Assembly: GCA_937884735.1 (NCBI GenBank)
Contig: CAKZYI010000695.1
Span: forward strand, 1-8,077
DNA from: an uncultured Pleurocapsa sp.
Lineage (GTDB): Bacteria > Cyanobacteriota > Cyanobacteriia > Cyanobacteriales > Xenococcaceae
Direction: 5' to 3'
DNA: 8,077 bases
Shown: in pieces, positions 1 to 6,020 of the stretch
Layout of the letters: each line of letters opens with the position of its first letter
Position numbering within the stretch: the first letter of the stretch is position 1
Translations under genes and position numbers: made by a program
The notes under the pieces: model-generated
What the model was told of the DNA's origin: nothing
What the model saw: only the letters and a program-made list of their open reading frames with translations
Database searches by the model: none

Positions 1-234
1 CGCAAGCCAGATTTGAGCTTTATAGATATTGAATATCCCAAAATAAACGGATATGATCTGAGCGCCCGACTACGTAAACATCCAGAATTCAACAAAACAC
101 CAATCATTTTCTTGACTAGTAATAGCGGCATTGTCGACCGCATCAGAGCCAAAATGGTAGGTTCGTCAGATTTTCTGAAAAAGACCGTGGATGCAGACGA
201 ATTGTTGCAAAAAGTAGTAGAATACCTGCCGTAA
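1..234 (+). CDS. Response regulator receiver domain, C-terminal part (5' end outside window)
   Basis: The frame is open from base 1 and ends at TAA 232-234, giving the last 77 residues of a CheY-like receiver. The TTG at 13 is an internal leucine codon, not a start. Visible landmarks, numbered from the first residue here: the phosphoacceptor Asp9 in FIDIEYPK, the conserved Thr39 in IIFLTSN, and Lys61 in DFLKKT. The usual Lys-Pro after beta strand 5 is Lys-Thr, so the proline is replaced. The block IVDRIRAKMVGSSDFL is typical of cyanobacterial receivers, both stand-alone ones and those ending PatA/PixG-like proteins. Because the N-terminus is missing I cannot tell whether this is a single-domain regulator or the end of a longer protein. 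The receiver is followed directly by the stop, so no output domain lies C-terminal to it. Confidence 0.9.
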   Translation, partial: RKPDLSFIDIEYPKINGYDLSARLRKHPEFNKTPIIFLTSNSGIVDRIRAKMVGSSDFLKKTVDADELLQKVVEYLP

Positions 235-432
235 TTAGTTGTTAGTTATGCAGTTATATGCACAACTTCCTACAAATTCTTTTCAGTGACATCTAAATGC
301 ATCTATTATGGGCGATGAGGTATTTTTGGGGAATAGCAGCATAAATTAGAGCTAATTACTGAAAAAAACCCCTTTGTGCTTATGTTTCTTTTGATTATTA
401 TTTAGATTGCTTTAAAAGATCGTCTGGTAAGA

Positions 433-461
433 TTGACGATTACTAAAGTCAAATCAATATA
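433..461 (+). promoter_or_regulatory. Possible promoter upstream of the TRAP binding-protein gene
   Basis: In the 263-base gap between the receiver and the DctP-like gene, TTGACG (433-438) is followed after 17 bases by AATATA (456-461), or after 19 by TATAGG. The TTGAC is also half of an inverted repeat, TTGAC-N10-GTCAA (433-452), which could be an operator. The rest of the gap is AT-rich; I see no convincing terminator hairpin or small gene in it. This is a motif match only and AT-rich DNA gives such matches easily. Confidence 0.25.
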
Positions 462-497
462 GGTAGAAGCTAAAAGCTCTGAATAATAATAATAACT

Positions 498-1607
498 ATG
501 AAACGTAGACAATTACTCGATCGCCTTGGGATTGCAGCAGCTACTAGTACTATTCTTGTAGCTTGTGACCAAACAAATCAAACCAATAGTAACTCTAGTC
601 CCCAAGGAAGTGACCTACCCCAGATTAAATGGCGAATGGTCACCAGTTGGCCAAAATCTCTAGATACTATCTATGGTGGGGCGCAAACATTCTGCGATCG
701 CGTTTCCGCAATGACTGGAGTGCGTTTTACTATCGAACCCTATGCTGCAGGAGAAATAGTCCCTGGCTTAGAAGTATTGGATGCGGTACAAAATGGGACT
801 GTAGAATGCGGTCACACTGCTAGTTATTATTATGTTGGTAAAAATCCAGCCTTAGCCTTTGGTACGAGCGTTCCTTTTGGCTTGACTGGACAACAACAAA
901 ATGCCTGGTACTATCATGGCGGTGGCTTGGAATTGATGCACGAGCTATATAGTGATTTTAACGTTATCAACTTCCCTGCGGGCAATACAGGAGCGCAGAT
1001 GGGAGGCTGGTTTAAAAAAGAGGTAAAATCTTTACAAGACCTCAAAGGTTTAAAAATGCGTATTCCTGGCTTAGGAGGAGAAGTGATGTCTCGCCTAGGA
1101 GTTAATGTACAGGTAATACCAGGAGGGGAAATTTATTTAGCTTTGGAAAGGGGTGCGATCGATGCTGCTGAATGGGTTGGTCCTTATGACGATCAAAAGC
1201 TTGGATTAAATAAAGCCGCATCCTACTACTATTATCCTGGTTGGTGGGAGCCTGGCCCTACTTTAGAAGTTCAGGTCAATAAATCCCAATGGGATAAGCT
1301 ACCTGTTGAATATCAAGAAATATTCAAAACCGCAGCAATGGAAGCCAATCTCAATATGCTTTCTAAATATGATGCCCTCAATAGAGAAGCCCTCAAAAGC
1401 TTAGTTGATAGCGGTACAAAACTGGTAGCATATCCTCCAGAAGTGCTGCAAGCAGGACAAGAAGCTGCAGAAGGATATTATGCCGAACAATCGGCAAAAA
1501 GCCCTGTATTTAAGAAAGTATACGACCAGTGGAATCAATTTCGATCCGCAATTGCAGAATGGAATAAAATTAACGAGTTGAGTTACTCCAGTTTTGTCAA
1601 TAAATAG
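498..1607 (+). CDS. TRAP transporter solute-binding protein, DctP/TakP-like, predicted Tat-type lipoprotein
   Basis: This 369-residue protein is the periplasmic substrate-binding component of a tripartite ATP-independent (TRAP) transporter, which delivers organic acids to a sodium-driven membrane permease. The N-terminus has a twin-arginine-like start (KRRQLLD), a short hydrophobic stretch and a lipobox LVAC with Cys23, suggesting export and lipid anchoring. The mature part carries the signature MVTSWPKSLDTIYGG, then GAQMGGW (Gln167), KMRIPG (Arg188, the carboxylate-binding arginine position of the fold), AEWVGPYDD (Glu225-Trp226) and YYYYPGWWEPG (243-253). These resemble the TakP/FcbT1 branch that binds 2-oxo or other monocarboxylic acids; the Gln-Arg spacing of 21 agrees with my recollection of TakP. 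Actual substrate is unknown. No small (DctQ) or large (DctM) membrane gene is in the window. No clear Shine-Dalgarno precedes ATG 498; the leader ends in an AATAATAATAA run. A fibrillin gene follows 34 bases downstream on the same strand. Confidence 0.93.
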   Translation: MKRRQLLDRLGIAAATSTILVACDQTNQTNSNSSPQGSDLPQIKWRMVTSWPKSLDTIYGGAQTFCDRVSAMTGVRFTIEPYAAGEIVPGLEVLDAVQNGTVECGHTASYYYVGKNPALAFGTSVPFGLTGQQQNAWYYHGGGLELMHELYSDFNVINFPAGNTGAQMGGWFKKEVKSLQDLKGLKMRIPGLGGEVMSRLGVNVQVIPGGEIYLALERGAIDAAEWVGPYDDQKLGLNKAASYYYYPGWWEPGPTLEVQVNKSQWDKLPVEYQEIFKTAAMEANLNMLSKYDALNREALKSLVDSGTKLVAYPPEVLQAGQEAAEGYYAEQSAKSPVFKKVYDQWNQFRSAIAEWNKINELSYSSFVNK

Positions 1608-1641
1608 TAATTGGGGATAAATATTAAACAGGATCTTTGAG

Positions 1642-2274
1642 GTGCAAAACAGACTAGCAGTAAAACAAAATCTACAAGAAAAAATTAAGCAGTTACAAAA
1701 CAATCGTCAAGTTCTTAATGGTTCTCCAATTACAGATTTAGAAATTAAACAAAAAGATACTCAAGATATAGAAACGTTGGTAATCAATTTGGAAGGGCTT
1801 TCTCCTTTTCCCCAACCTTTGATATATGCCAGTCAACTACTTGATGGTGCTTGGCTATTAGAATATTCAACTGCTAGAGAAATCCGTTCCTTGAGAAATC
1901 TTCCGCTAGGTTTTTTAGTAGGTAAGATATATCAGATAATTGATGTTGAAACTGCCACCTTTGAAAACAAAGCTGAAGTAGAACATAAGTCAGGTTTTTT
2001 GTCGGGATATGTCAGAGTTACGGCAACTTTTGAACCAGCTTTAGAAAAGGAGGAACAGCTATCGAAACAAAGAATTAGCGTCAATTTTAAGCAACGTTTT
2101 ATAGCGATCTCCAAAATTCTTGGTATTAATACCAAACTGCTCGATCCTGTAAAAGTGGTAGAAGCAAAAAACCCTCCAGGTAGGATTCCTAGTCTAGACA
2201 TTACCTATATTGATGAAACAATCAGAATTGGTCGTGGTGGGGATGGTAGTTTGTTTATTTTGTCTAGAGTGTAG
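1642..2274 (+). CDS. PAP/fibrillin family protein (plastid lipid-associated protein domain)
   Basis: The 210-residue product matches the PAP/fibrillin family, lipid-binding lipocalin-like proteins of plastoglobules and thylakoids in plants and of cyanobacteria, linked to photosystem protection and lipid storage. Evidence: the N-terminal helix (about 5-25), the NLEGLSPFPQPL segment (49-60), the core motif LLDGAWLLEYSTAREIRSL (67-84), the sheet region ending in VRVTATFEPA (124-133), and the family-typical end DETIRIGRGGDGSLFILSR (191-209). There is no signal peptide or membrane segment, so it probably sits peripherally on thylakoid or lipid bodies. The start is GTG 1642: AGGA lies at 1630-1633, eight bases upstream, and an in-frame stop at 1618-1620 rules out a longer protein. 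It lies 34 bases after the TRAP binding-protein gene and may be co-transcribed. Its exact lipid ligand cannot be inferred. Confidence 0.9.
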   Translation: MQNRLAVKQNLQEKIKQLQNNRQVLNGSPITDLEIKQKDTQDIETLVINLEGLSPFPQPLIYASQLLDGAWLLEYSTAREIRSLRNLPLGFLVGKIYQIIDVETATFENKAEVEHKSGFLSGYVRVTATFEPALEKEEQLSKQRISVNFKQRFIAISKILGINTKLLDPVKVVEAKNPPGRIPSLDITYIDETIRIGRGGDGSLFILSRV

Positions 2275-2280
2275 GGTTTA

Positions 2281-3048
2281 TTATTTTTCAAAGGACTTCA
2301 TCCATTGCAGAATGGCATTTCCCCAAATTTCATAACCTTTTTCTGAAAGATGAAGAGCGTCTGGCATTAATTCCTGAGATAGTGTTCCGTCTGAAAGAAG
2401 AAATTGGTTTCCCATATCTAGATAGGTAAGATGTTCTAAGTCTTGTAATATTTCTAGATGTTGGTTTAAACGTTGTATTTTATTGCGATATGGATGCTCC
2501 GCTTCTTTCTCTCTGGGAAAAACTGCCATCAGGAGTATCTTGGCTTCTGGAAATGCAATTTGTAGCTTATTTACAACGGCAATAACGCCTTGGGCAATTT
2601 CTTGGGAAGTTTCTTTATTAGATGAAGATAAATTATTAGTTCCGATCTGTAAGATAATTTTCTCTGGATTGAGGTTGCCTACTGCTCCATTTTCTAATCT
2701 CCAAAGCAAATTCTGTGTCAAATCGCCGCTAATACCAAAATTGAGAGCCGCTAACGATTTGAAATGCTTGTTCCAGACTTGCGTTTCAGACCAGTTTTGG
2801 ACGAGCGAATCTCCTAAGAACAAAATTTTGCTTTCACTAGTCTCAGCCAGAGCCACATCTTCAGCATGAAAAAAAAACCATTGGGATAAAGGCATCCATA
2901 AATACGATCTCATTCGTGGAGTCGGTCTAACCGATTCTGGAGAACTATCTAAAATAAGTTTTTGCAGTGCAAATATTATCAAAAGTGCCGAAATTGCAAC
3001 CAGACTGGCAAGTTTAGTCAGTTTCTTTGGTCTTGTAATTCCCCTCAC
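2281..3048 (-). CDS. Membrane-anchored SGNH/GDSL hydrolase, PAF-acetylhydrolase Ib-like
   Basis: The 255-residue product has the serine-esterase blocks of the SGNH fold: FLGDSLVQNW with nucleophile Ser81 (block I), NFGISGDLTQNLLWRLENG with oxyanion Gly105 (block II), IGTNNL with Asn138 (block III) and DALHLS with Asp230 and His233 (block V). Block II plus GTNN rather than GxND resembles the catalytic subunits of PAF-acetylhydrolase Ib, so it probably cleaves an acyl or acetyl ester; substrate unknown. A basic start (RPKKLTK) followed by a hydrophobic helix (about 13-32) indicates a signal anchor with the enzyme on the periplasmic side. The GTG start at 3048 is chosen because a TAA lies four codons upstream and later starts would lose the helix; no Shine-Dalgarno is visible, so the start is less certain than the frame. 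The gene converges on the fibrillin gene, stops 6 bases apart. Confidence 0.9.
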   Translation of the reverse strand: MRGITRPKKLTKLASLVAISALLIIFALQKLILDSSPESVRPTPRMRSYLWMPLSQWFFFHAEDVALAETSESKILFLGDSLVQNWSETQVWNKHFKSLAALNFGISGDLTQNLLWRLENGAVGNLNPEKIILQIGTNNLSSSNKETSQEIAQGVIAVVNKLQIAFPEAKILLMAVFPREKEAEHPYRNKIQRLNQHLEILQDLEHLTYLDMGNQFLLSDGTLSQELMPDALHLSEKGYEIWGNAILQWMKSFEK

Positions 3049-3095
3049 GTTATGGTTTTAAAAAGCTGTGTTAATACAAGTTTAGTGGATTGCTA

Positions 3096-3174
3096 GGGAG
3101 TGATGATACTAAATTCTGTTGCTATAAGTTATTTAAAATTAATGGAATAGAGGTTATTTTGTCTTATCACTCCC
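3096..3174. repeat. Long-range inverted repeat spanning the gap after the aldo/keto reductase
   Basis: GGGAGTGAT at 3096-3104 is matched by its exact complement ATCACTCCC at 3166-3174, 61 bases apart. Allowing one extra base, the match extends outward (GCTA-GGGAGTGAT against TCTATGGGAGTGAT). The right arm covers the last codons and TGA of the aldo/keto reductase tail. It could be a weak RNA hairpin, the ends of a small mobile element, or a chance repeat. There is no T-run after either arm, so it is not a standard intrinsic terminator. Confidence 0.4.
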
Positions 3175-3295
3175 ATAGACGACGACGCTGTTTTCCTTTG
3201 AGTTTTTGATGAGTATCTTTCAAGAGAGTAGGAATAGATAAATTCTCAGGGCAGCGAGGCAAACAGTCGCCACATTCAGTACACTTATCCCCTTT
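3167..3295 (-). pseudogene. Cut-off 4Fe-4S tail of the aldo/keto reductase (beyond in-frame TAA)
   Basis: Immediately after the TAA at 3296-3298, the same minus-strand frame continues for 42 sense codons to TGA at 3167-3169. It begins KGDKCTECGDCLPRCPENL and ends in a basic RRRLWE. The cysteine pattern C-x2-C-x2-C-x3-C-P is a complete iron-sulfur motif and is the normal last cluster of iron-sulfur aldo/keto reductases of this type. There is no frameshift or decay in it, so the interruption is one substitution and is either recent, a sequencing error, or tolerated. It has no start codon of its own in a sensible position and is very unlikely to be translated as a separate protein. Without the stop the enzyme would be 375 residues. 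Confidence 0.8.
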
Positions 3296-4294
3296 TTAGC
3301 CTGGAAACCAATGTCCTGCATTTTCTAGCATTCCATAGCGATACTTTCCGTAGTCTTCCATGTCGTATGCTATGGTCAAATTTCGTAGTCTAAGAATTTC
3401 AGAAATATTAATTGTTTCAGGGCAAGGGAGACATTGATGACATTGACGACAAAGCTCTGTAGACAAGCTTGTTTCTAATTGCTGTTCTAATCGATTAAAA
3501 ACTGCCTGTTCTTCTTCTGCAAGCAGATAATCGCCATCAGATGCTTGTAAAGGGGTTATTAATTCTTCTGGAGTAGCAGCACCAAGGCTAAGAGTATTTA
3601 TGCGTTTATCTCTCAATAAGAATCTATAGTTTAATTCCAGGGGAGTATAGGGACTACATAATTCCTGTAACTTTTCTGGAGGGGTATATAGTTTACCTCC
3701 CTTATCAGCAGGAGAAATAATAAATATTCCCAGATCTTTCTCTGCTGCGAGAGCGATCGCTTTTTGATTGTGCTGCCAAAAGTAATAATAATGTAGGTTA
3801 ATAAATTCAAATAGATTTGTTTCAATTGCAGCCAGAATCAAATCTAAACTTCCATGAGTTGAAAAACCCAAATGTCTAATTTTTCCTTGACTAATAGCAG
3901 TATGTATCGATGTTAAACAACCATTAGAATTGGTTATTAGCTTTAGATGTTCCCAAGTATTGATGCCATGAATTGCCAGACAATCAATATAATCAACCTG
4001 TAGTCTGGCTAAAGAGCGATCAATCTGCAACCTCATTTCTTGAGGATCTAAAGTAGGAGCTAGTTTGGTCGTGAGATGAATTTCTTCGCGAGGAATAGCC
4101 AGATCCTGTAAAGCTTGTCCAATATAACTTTCACTCTTACCGTAGCCTTGTGCCGTTTCTAGGTGATTAATGCCTGAAGAAAATGCTTTTTCAATTGTAT
4201 TACGGGTGGTTTGGGGAGAAGCCAAACAGCGCATTGTCCCCAAAGAAAACACCGATAAATCAAGATTAGTTTTACCAAACCGTCTTTTTTGCAT
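3296..4294 (-). CDS. Iron-sulfur aldo/keto reductase, truncated by an in-frame stop
   Basis: This 332-residue product has an AKR-type TIM barrel (about 1-275) followed by an iron-sulfur segment. It begins MQKRRFGKTNLDLSVFSLG. The catalytic tetrad positions are Glu46 (in HLETAQGYG, where classical AKRs have Asp), Tyr51, Lys77 (TTKLAP) and His109 (AIHG); the later LGFSTHG motif (142-148) is also typical. Glu at the first position appears normal for this iron-sulfur subgroup. Residues 282-292 form the cluster CRQCHQCLPCP. It should use NAD(P)H to reduce a carbonyl substrate that I cannot name. The frame stops at a TAA right after HWFPG, whereas a second cysteine cluster follows in frame (3167-3295), so the protein as written lacks its C-terminal end. 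It lies 37 bases downstream of the DUF151 gene on the same strand, suggesting co-transcription. ATG 4292-4294 is the family-typical start. Confidence 0.88.
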   Translation of the reverse strand: MQKRRFGKTNLDLSVFSLGTMRCLASPQTTRNTIEKAFSSGINHLETAQGYGKSESYIGQALQDLAIPREEIHLTTKLAPTLDPQEMRLQIDRSLARLQVDYIDCLAIHGINTWEHLKLITNSNGCLTSIHTAISQGKIRHLGFSTHGSLDLILAAIETNLFEFINLHYYYFWQHNQKAIALAAEKDLGIFIISPADKGGKLYTPPEKLQELCSPYTPLELNYRFLLRDKRINTLSLGAATPEELITPLQASDGDYLLAEEEQAVFNRLEQQLETSLSTELCRQCHQCLPCPETINISEILRLRNLTIAYDMEDYGKYRYGMLENAGHWFPG

Positions 4295-4331
4295 TATTTA
4301 CCAAGCATAAGTGGCATAATCAAAAGCGATT

Positions 4332-4832
4332 TTAGAGCTGTTCTTTATAACCACCTTTTTTAATTAAAGTCTCTGGACTTAAACTAGAAACAAACTTTTT
4401 GAAGGCTTGCCTCTCAGCATCATCGGCATCACGATCCACAGGAATGGAAGCATCAGCAATGACCTCCTCTAGTACCCAAATAGGACTATCCGTACGAAGA
4501 GCGATCGCCACAGCATCACTAGGACGACAATCGATTTCTTTTTTAACACCATTACTTTCAACACAAAGTACAGCGTAAAAAATATCATCACTAAGAGAAT
4601 GAATAATAACTTTCTCTAGTTCAAGATTGCAGTCATCAAAAATATGAGCAATCAAATCGTGAGTTAGAGGACGGGATGGACTGTTTCCTTCCAATGCTTT
4701 AATAATAGCGTCAGCTTGGTCTTGTCCAATAAAGATTGGTAAGGCTCTACGCTCTAAACTGTCCTTGAGTAAAATCATCGGACTGCGACTAGCAGCATTT
4801 AAGACAATGCCCGCAACTTTCATTTCAATCAT
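4332..4832 (-). CDS. Bifunctional nuclease family protein (DUF151)
   Basis: The 166-residue product is a single DUF151/BFN domain. Typical features are the start MIEMKVAGI, LPIFIGQDQADAI (31-43), the SRPLTHDLIAHIF segment (53-65) and CRPSDAVAIALRTDSPIWV (102-120), followed by an acidic stretch and a C-terminal helix. Plant members of the family have been described as having both DNase and RNase activity; the role of bacterial members is not settled, so the name is a family label. It is cytosolic, with no signal peptide. ATG 4832 has GAGG (4841-4844, minus strand) about nine bases upstream, which supports this start over the Met four codons in. It heads the minus-strand run with the aldo/keto reductase and is divergent from ribE across 261 bases, a promoter-sharing arrangement. 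Confidence 0.92.
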   Translation of the reverse strand: MIEMKVAGIVLNAASRSPMILLKDSLERRALPIFIGQDQADAIIKALEGNSPSRPLTHDLIAHIFDDCNLELEKVIIHSLSDDIFYAVLCVESNGVKKEIDCRPSDAVAIALRTDSPIWVLEEVIADASIPVDRDADDAERQAFKKFVSSLSPETLIKKGGYKEQL

Positions 4833-4876
4833 AGATATGGCCTCTGAAGTAATTAAGATAAGCAGGAGTTAAGAGC

Positions 4877-4894
4877 AATAGATAAGAATAGATA
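4877..4894. repeat. Direct repeat AATAGATA with 10-base period in the divergent intergenic region
   Basis: AATAGATA occurs at 4877-4884 and again at 4887-4894, exactly one helical turn apart, between the divergent DUF151 and ribE genes. Such spacing could suit a regulator binding one face of the DNA, but the sequence is AT-rich and the repeat short, so chance is quite possible. No known operator consensus is recognised. Confidence 0.3.
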
Positions 4895-4975
4895 GCAAAA
4901 CCTATGATGTATCTACGCTTAAAATCAAATATGTTTTTGAGTTGATAACCCAAACTAGTTCGGATTACAAACTTA

Positions 4976-4988
4976 GAACATGATGTTC
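4976..4988. promoter_or_regulatory. 13-base palindrome GAACATGATGTTC upstream of ribE
   Basis: The arms GAACAT and ATGTTC are perfect complements around a single central G, 105 bases before the ribE ATG. It looks like a small dimeric regulator site. It resembles a GAAC-N4-GTTC LexA box but has a 5-base centre, so LexA is not claimed. It also does not match the cyanobacterial NtcA site GTA-N8-TAC. Function is unknown. Confidence 0.3.
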
Positions 4989-5093
4989 AAAGTGCTAAGG
5001 TTTAATCACAGTATGCCTCAGTTTTTTTCTGTTGCCCGTAGTATTCAGGAAAAAATAATAGTTAAGTTATCTAAAGTTACACAATTTAAAATA

Positions 5094-5777
5094 ATGTTTA
5101 CAGGTTTGGTACAGTGTTTGGGATCAATTGAAAGCTATAGTCAGGATTCTTTTGAAATTTCCGTTCTTGGTGATTATCACAGCCAAATTACATCTGATTT
5201 GGCAATAGGAGACAGTGTAGCGGTTGATGGAGTCTGTTTGACGGTGGAAACAATTTTAGACCGAGGTTTTATTGCCACAGCTTCTCCTGAAACCTTAAGA
5301 AGAACCACATTGGGCGATCGCGATCGCGCGGCTAAATACGTCAATCTAGAAACTTCTCTACGCATGGGAAGCAAAATTGGCGGACACTTCGTTACAGGAC
5401 ATATTGATGGTATCGGCTGTTTAATTGAAGCGGTTTCTACTGCGACTTCTTGGGAAATACGTTTTGGAATGCCCACAGGAATGGATGAGCAATGGCACAG
5501 CAATATTGGTCGCTATTTGGTTTCTAAAGGTAGCATTGCGGTAAATGGCATTAGCCTGACTATTGCTGAATGCGCTCCTGATAGTAGCTGGTTTAGTGCA
5601 GCGGTTATTCCCCACACCTATGCTGAAACAAACTTAAGCTGCTTACAAGCAGGAAATTTGCTTAACCTCGAAAGCGATATTTTGGGCAAATATGTCGATC
5701 GCCTGGTTTCTCATCGCGTACCAAGTAGCAATCAGGAGGACATTAGCCTGGCGTTTTTAGCCGAACACGGGTATTGA
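5094..5777 (+). CDS. ribE: Riboflavin synthase, alpha subunit
   Basis: The enzyme catalyses dismutation of two 6,7-dimethyl-8-ribityllumazine molecules to riboflavin, the last step of vitamin B2 synthesis. The start ATG 5094 gives the canonical MFTGLVQ; the frame is open further upstream to 4980, but those 38 codons have no family similarity and I treat them as leader. The 227 residues form the two tandem lumazine-binding barrels: barrel 1 with GDSVAVDGVCLTV (Cys48) and ASPETLRRTTL, then the linker motif IGGHFVTGHIDG (His98, His103), barrel 2 with KGSIAVNGISLTI (Ser147) and VIPHTYAETNL, ending NLESDILGKYVDRL. All key positions look intact. The family is usually 195-220 residues, so the C-terminus is slightly long. 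It is cytosolic, a trimer. No RFN/FMN riboswitch core is recognisable upstream, and no Shine-Dalgarno precedes the ATG. It is often called ribC or ribE depending on species. Confidence 0.96.
   Translation: MFTGLVQCLGSIESYSQDSFEISVLGDYHSQITSDLAIGDSVAVDGVCLTVETILDRGFIATASPETLRRTTLGDRDRAAKYVNLETSLRMGSKIGGHFVTGHIDGIGCLIEAVSTATSWEIRFGMPTGMDEQWHSNIGRYLVSKGSIAVNGISLTIAECAPDSSWFSAAVIPHTYAETNLSCLQAGNLLNLESDILGKYVDRLVSHRVPSSNQEDISLAFLAEHGY
5314..5327. repeat. Overlapping pair of HIP1 octamers inside ribE
   Basis: Two GCGATCGC sites overlap by two bases (5314-5321 and 5320-5327), making one 14-base palindrome. Single HIP1 copies lie at 694, 3753, 4501, 6838, 7044, 7153 and 7442. HIP1 is a highly repeated octamer of cyanobacterial genomes; here all copies fall inside coding sequence. 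Its density is the best taxonomic marker in the window. Confidence 0.9.
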
Positions 5778-5814
5778 TTTTTTAACTAATAGTTTCTTCT
5801 ATCCCGCTATAAGT

Positions 5815-5997
5815 GTGCTTAAAATAGTTGAGAAAAAATTCTGTTTTTTGACAAATTTGCGGTGTATGACCGTCAAGCGTATGTTTTACGGTTGGGCTGA
5901 GAAAAATACTCGTCCTCAGATTCCTAGTAACGAAACAAGAAAGCGTCATAAGGTAACAGAATTTTTTGGAGTTTTGGACATCTTTTACTATGAGTGA
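5815..5997 (+). pseudogene. Probable decayed transposase fragment (IS630-like DDE type)
   Basis: As one frame this would encode 60 residues from GTG 5815, but the content makes sense only as a broken gene. From 5832 the third-frame reading gives EKILFFDKFAVYDRQAY, like the strand around the first catalytic Asp of IS630-type transposases (normally Asp-Glu, here Asp-Lys). From about 5884 the 5815 frame takes over with FYGWAEKNTRPQIPS, then KRHKV and FFGVLDI, the block that follows in those enzymes. Joining them needs one A restored in the A-run at 5832-5838 and one extra G skipped at 5883. The rest of the transposase and any terminal inverted repeats are missing. The family call is by eye from motif order; the alternative is unexpressed intergenic DNA with a chance frame. 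There is no Shine-Dalgarno before the GTG. Confidence 0.42.
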
Positions 5998-6020
5998 TTG
6001 AGCAATTTTTAAATTAATTT

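Noticed and set aside
235..497. Intrinsic terminator after the receiver gene
   Set aside because: Short complementary patches such as TGCA-N6-TGCA exist, but there is no GC-rich stem followed by a T-run.
1401..1703. 100-codon minus-strand open frame opposite the end of the DctP-like gene and the start of the fibrillin gene
   Set aside because: It is antisense to two well-supported genes, rich in Cys and Phe, and resembles no family; treated as a shadow.
2483..2869. 128-codon plus-strand open frame opposite the SGNH hydrolase
   Set aside because: The minus strand holds all catalytic blocks of a known family across the same bases; the antisense frame has no recognisable content.
3296..3298. 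TAA read as a recoded amino acid
   Set aside because: Known selenocysteine and pyrrolysine recoding use TGA and TAG; a plain nonsense change or sequence error is simpler.
4980..5093. Longer ribE starting at ATG 4980
   Set aside because: Riboflavin synthases begin with MFTGLV, which is encoded at 5094; the upstream codons show no family similarity.
4833..5093. FMN (RFN) riboswitch upstream of ribE
   Set aside because: I cannot see the conserved GC-rich RFN core segments or a helix set; the region is AT-rich throughout.
5177..5503. 108-codon minus-strand open frame within ribE
   Set aside because: It lies wholly opposite riboflavin synthase motifs and has no family features.
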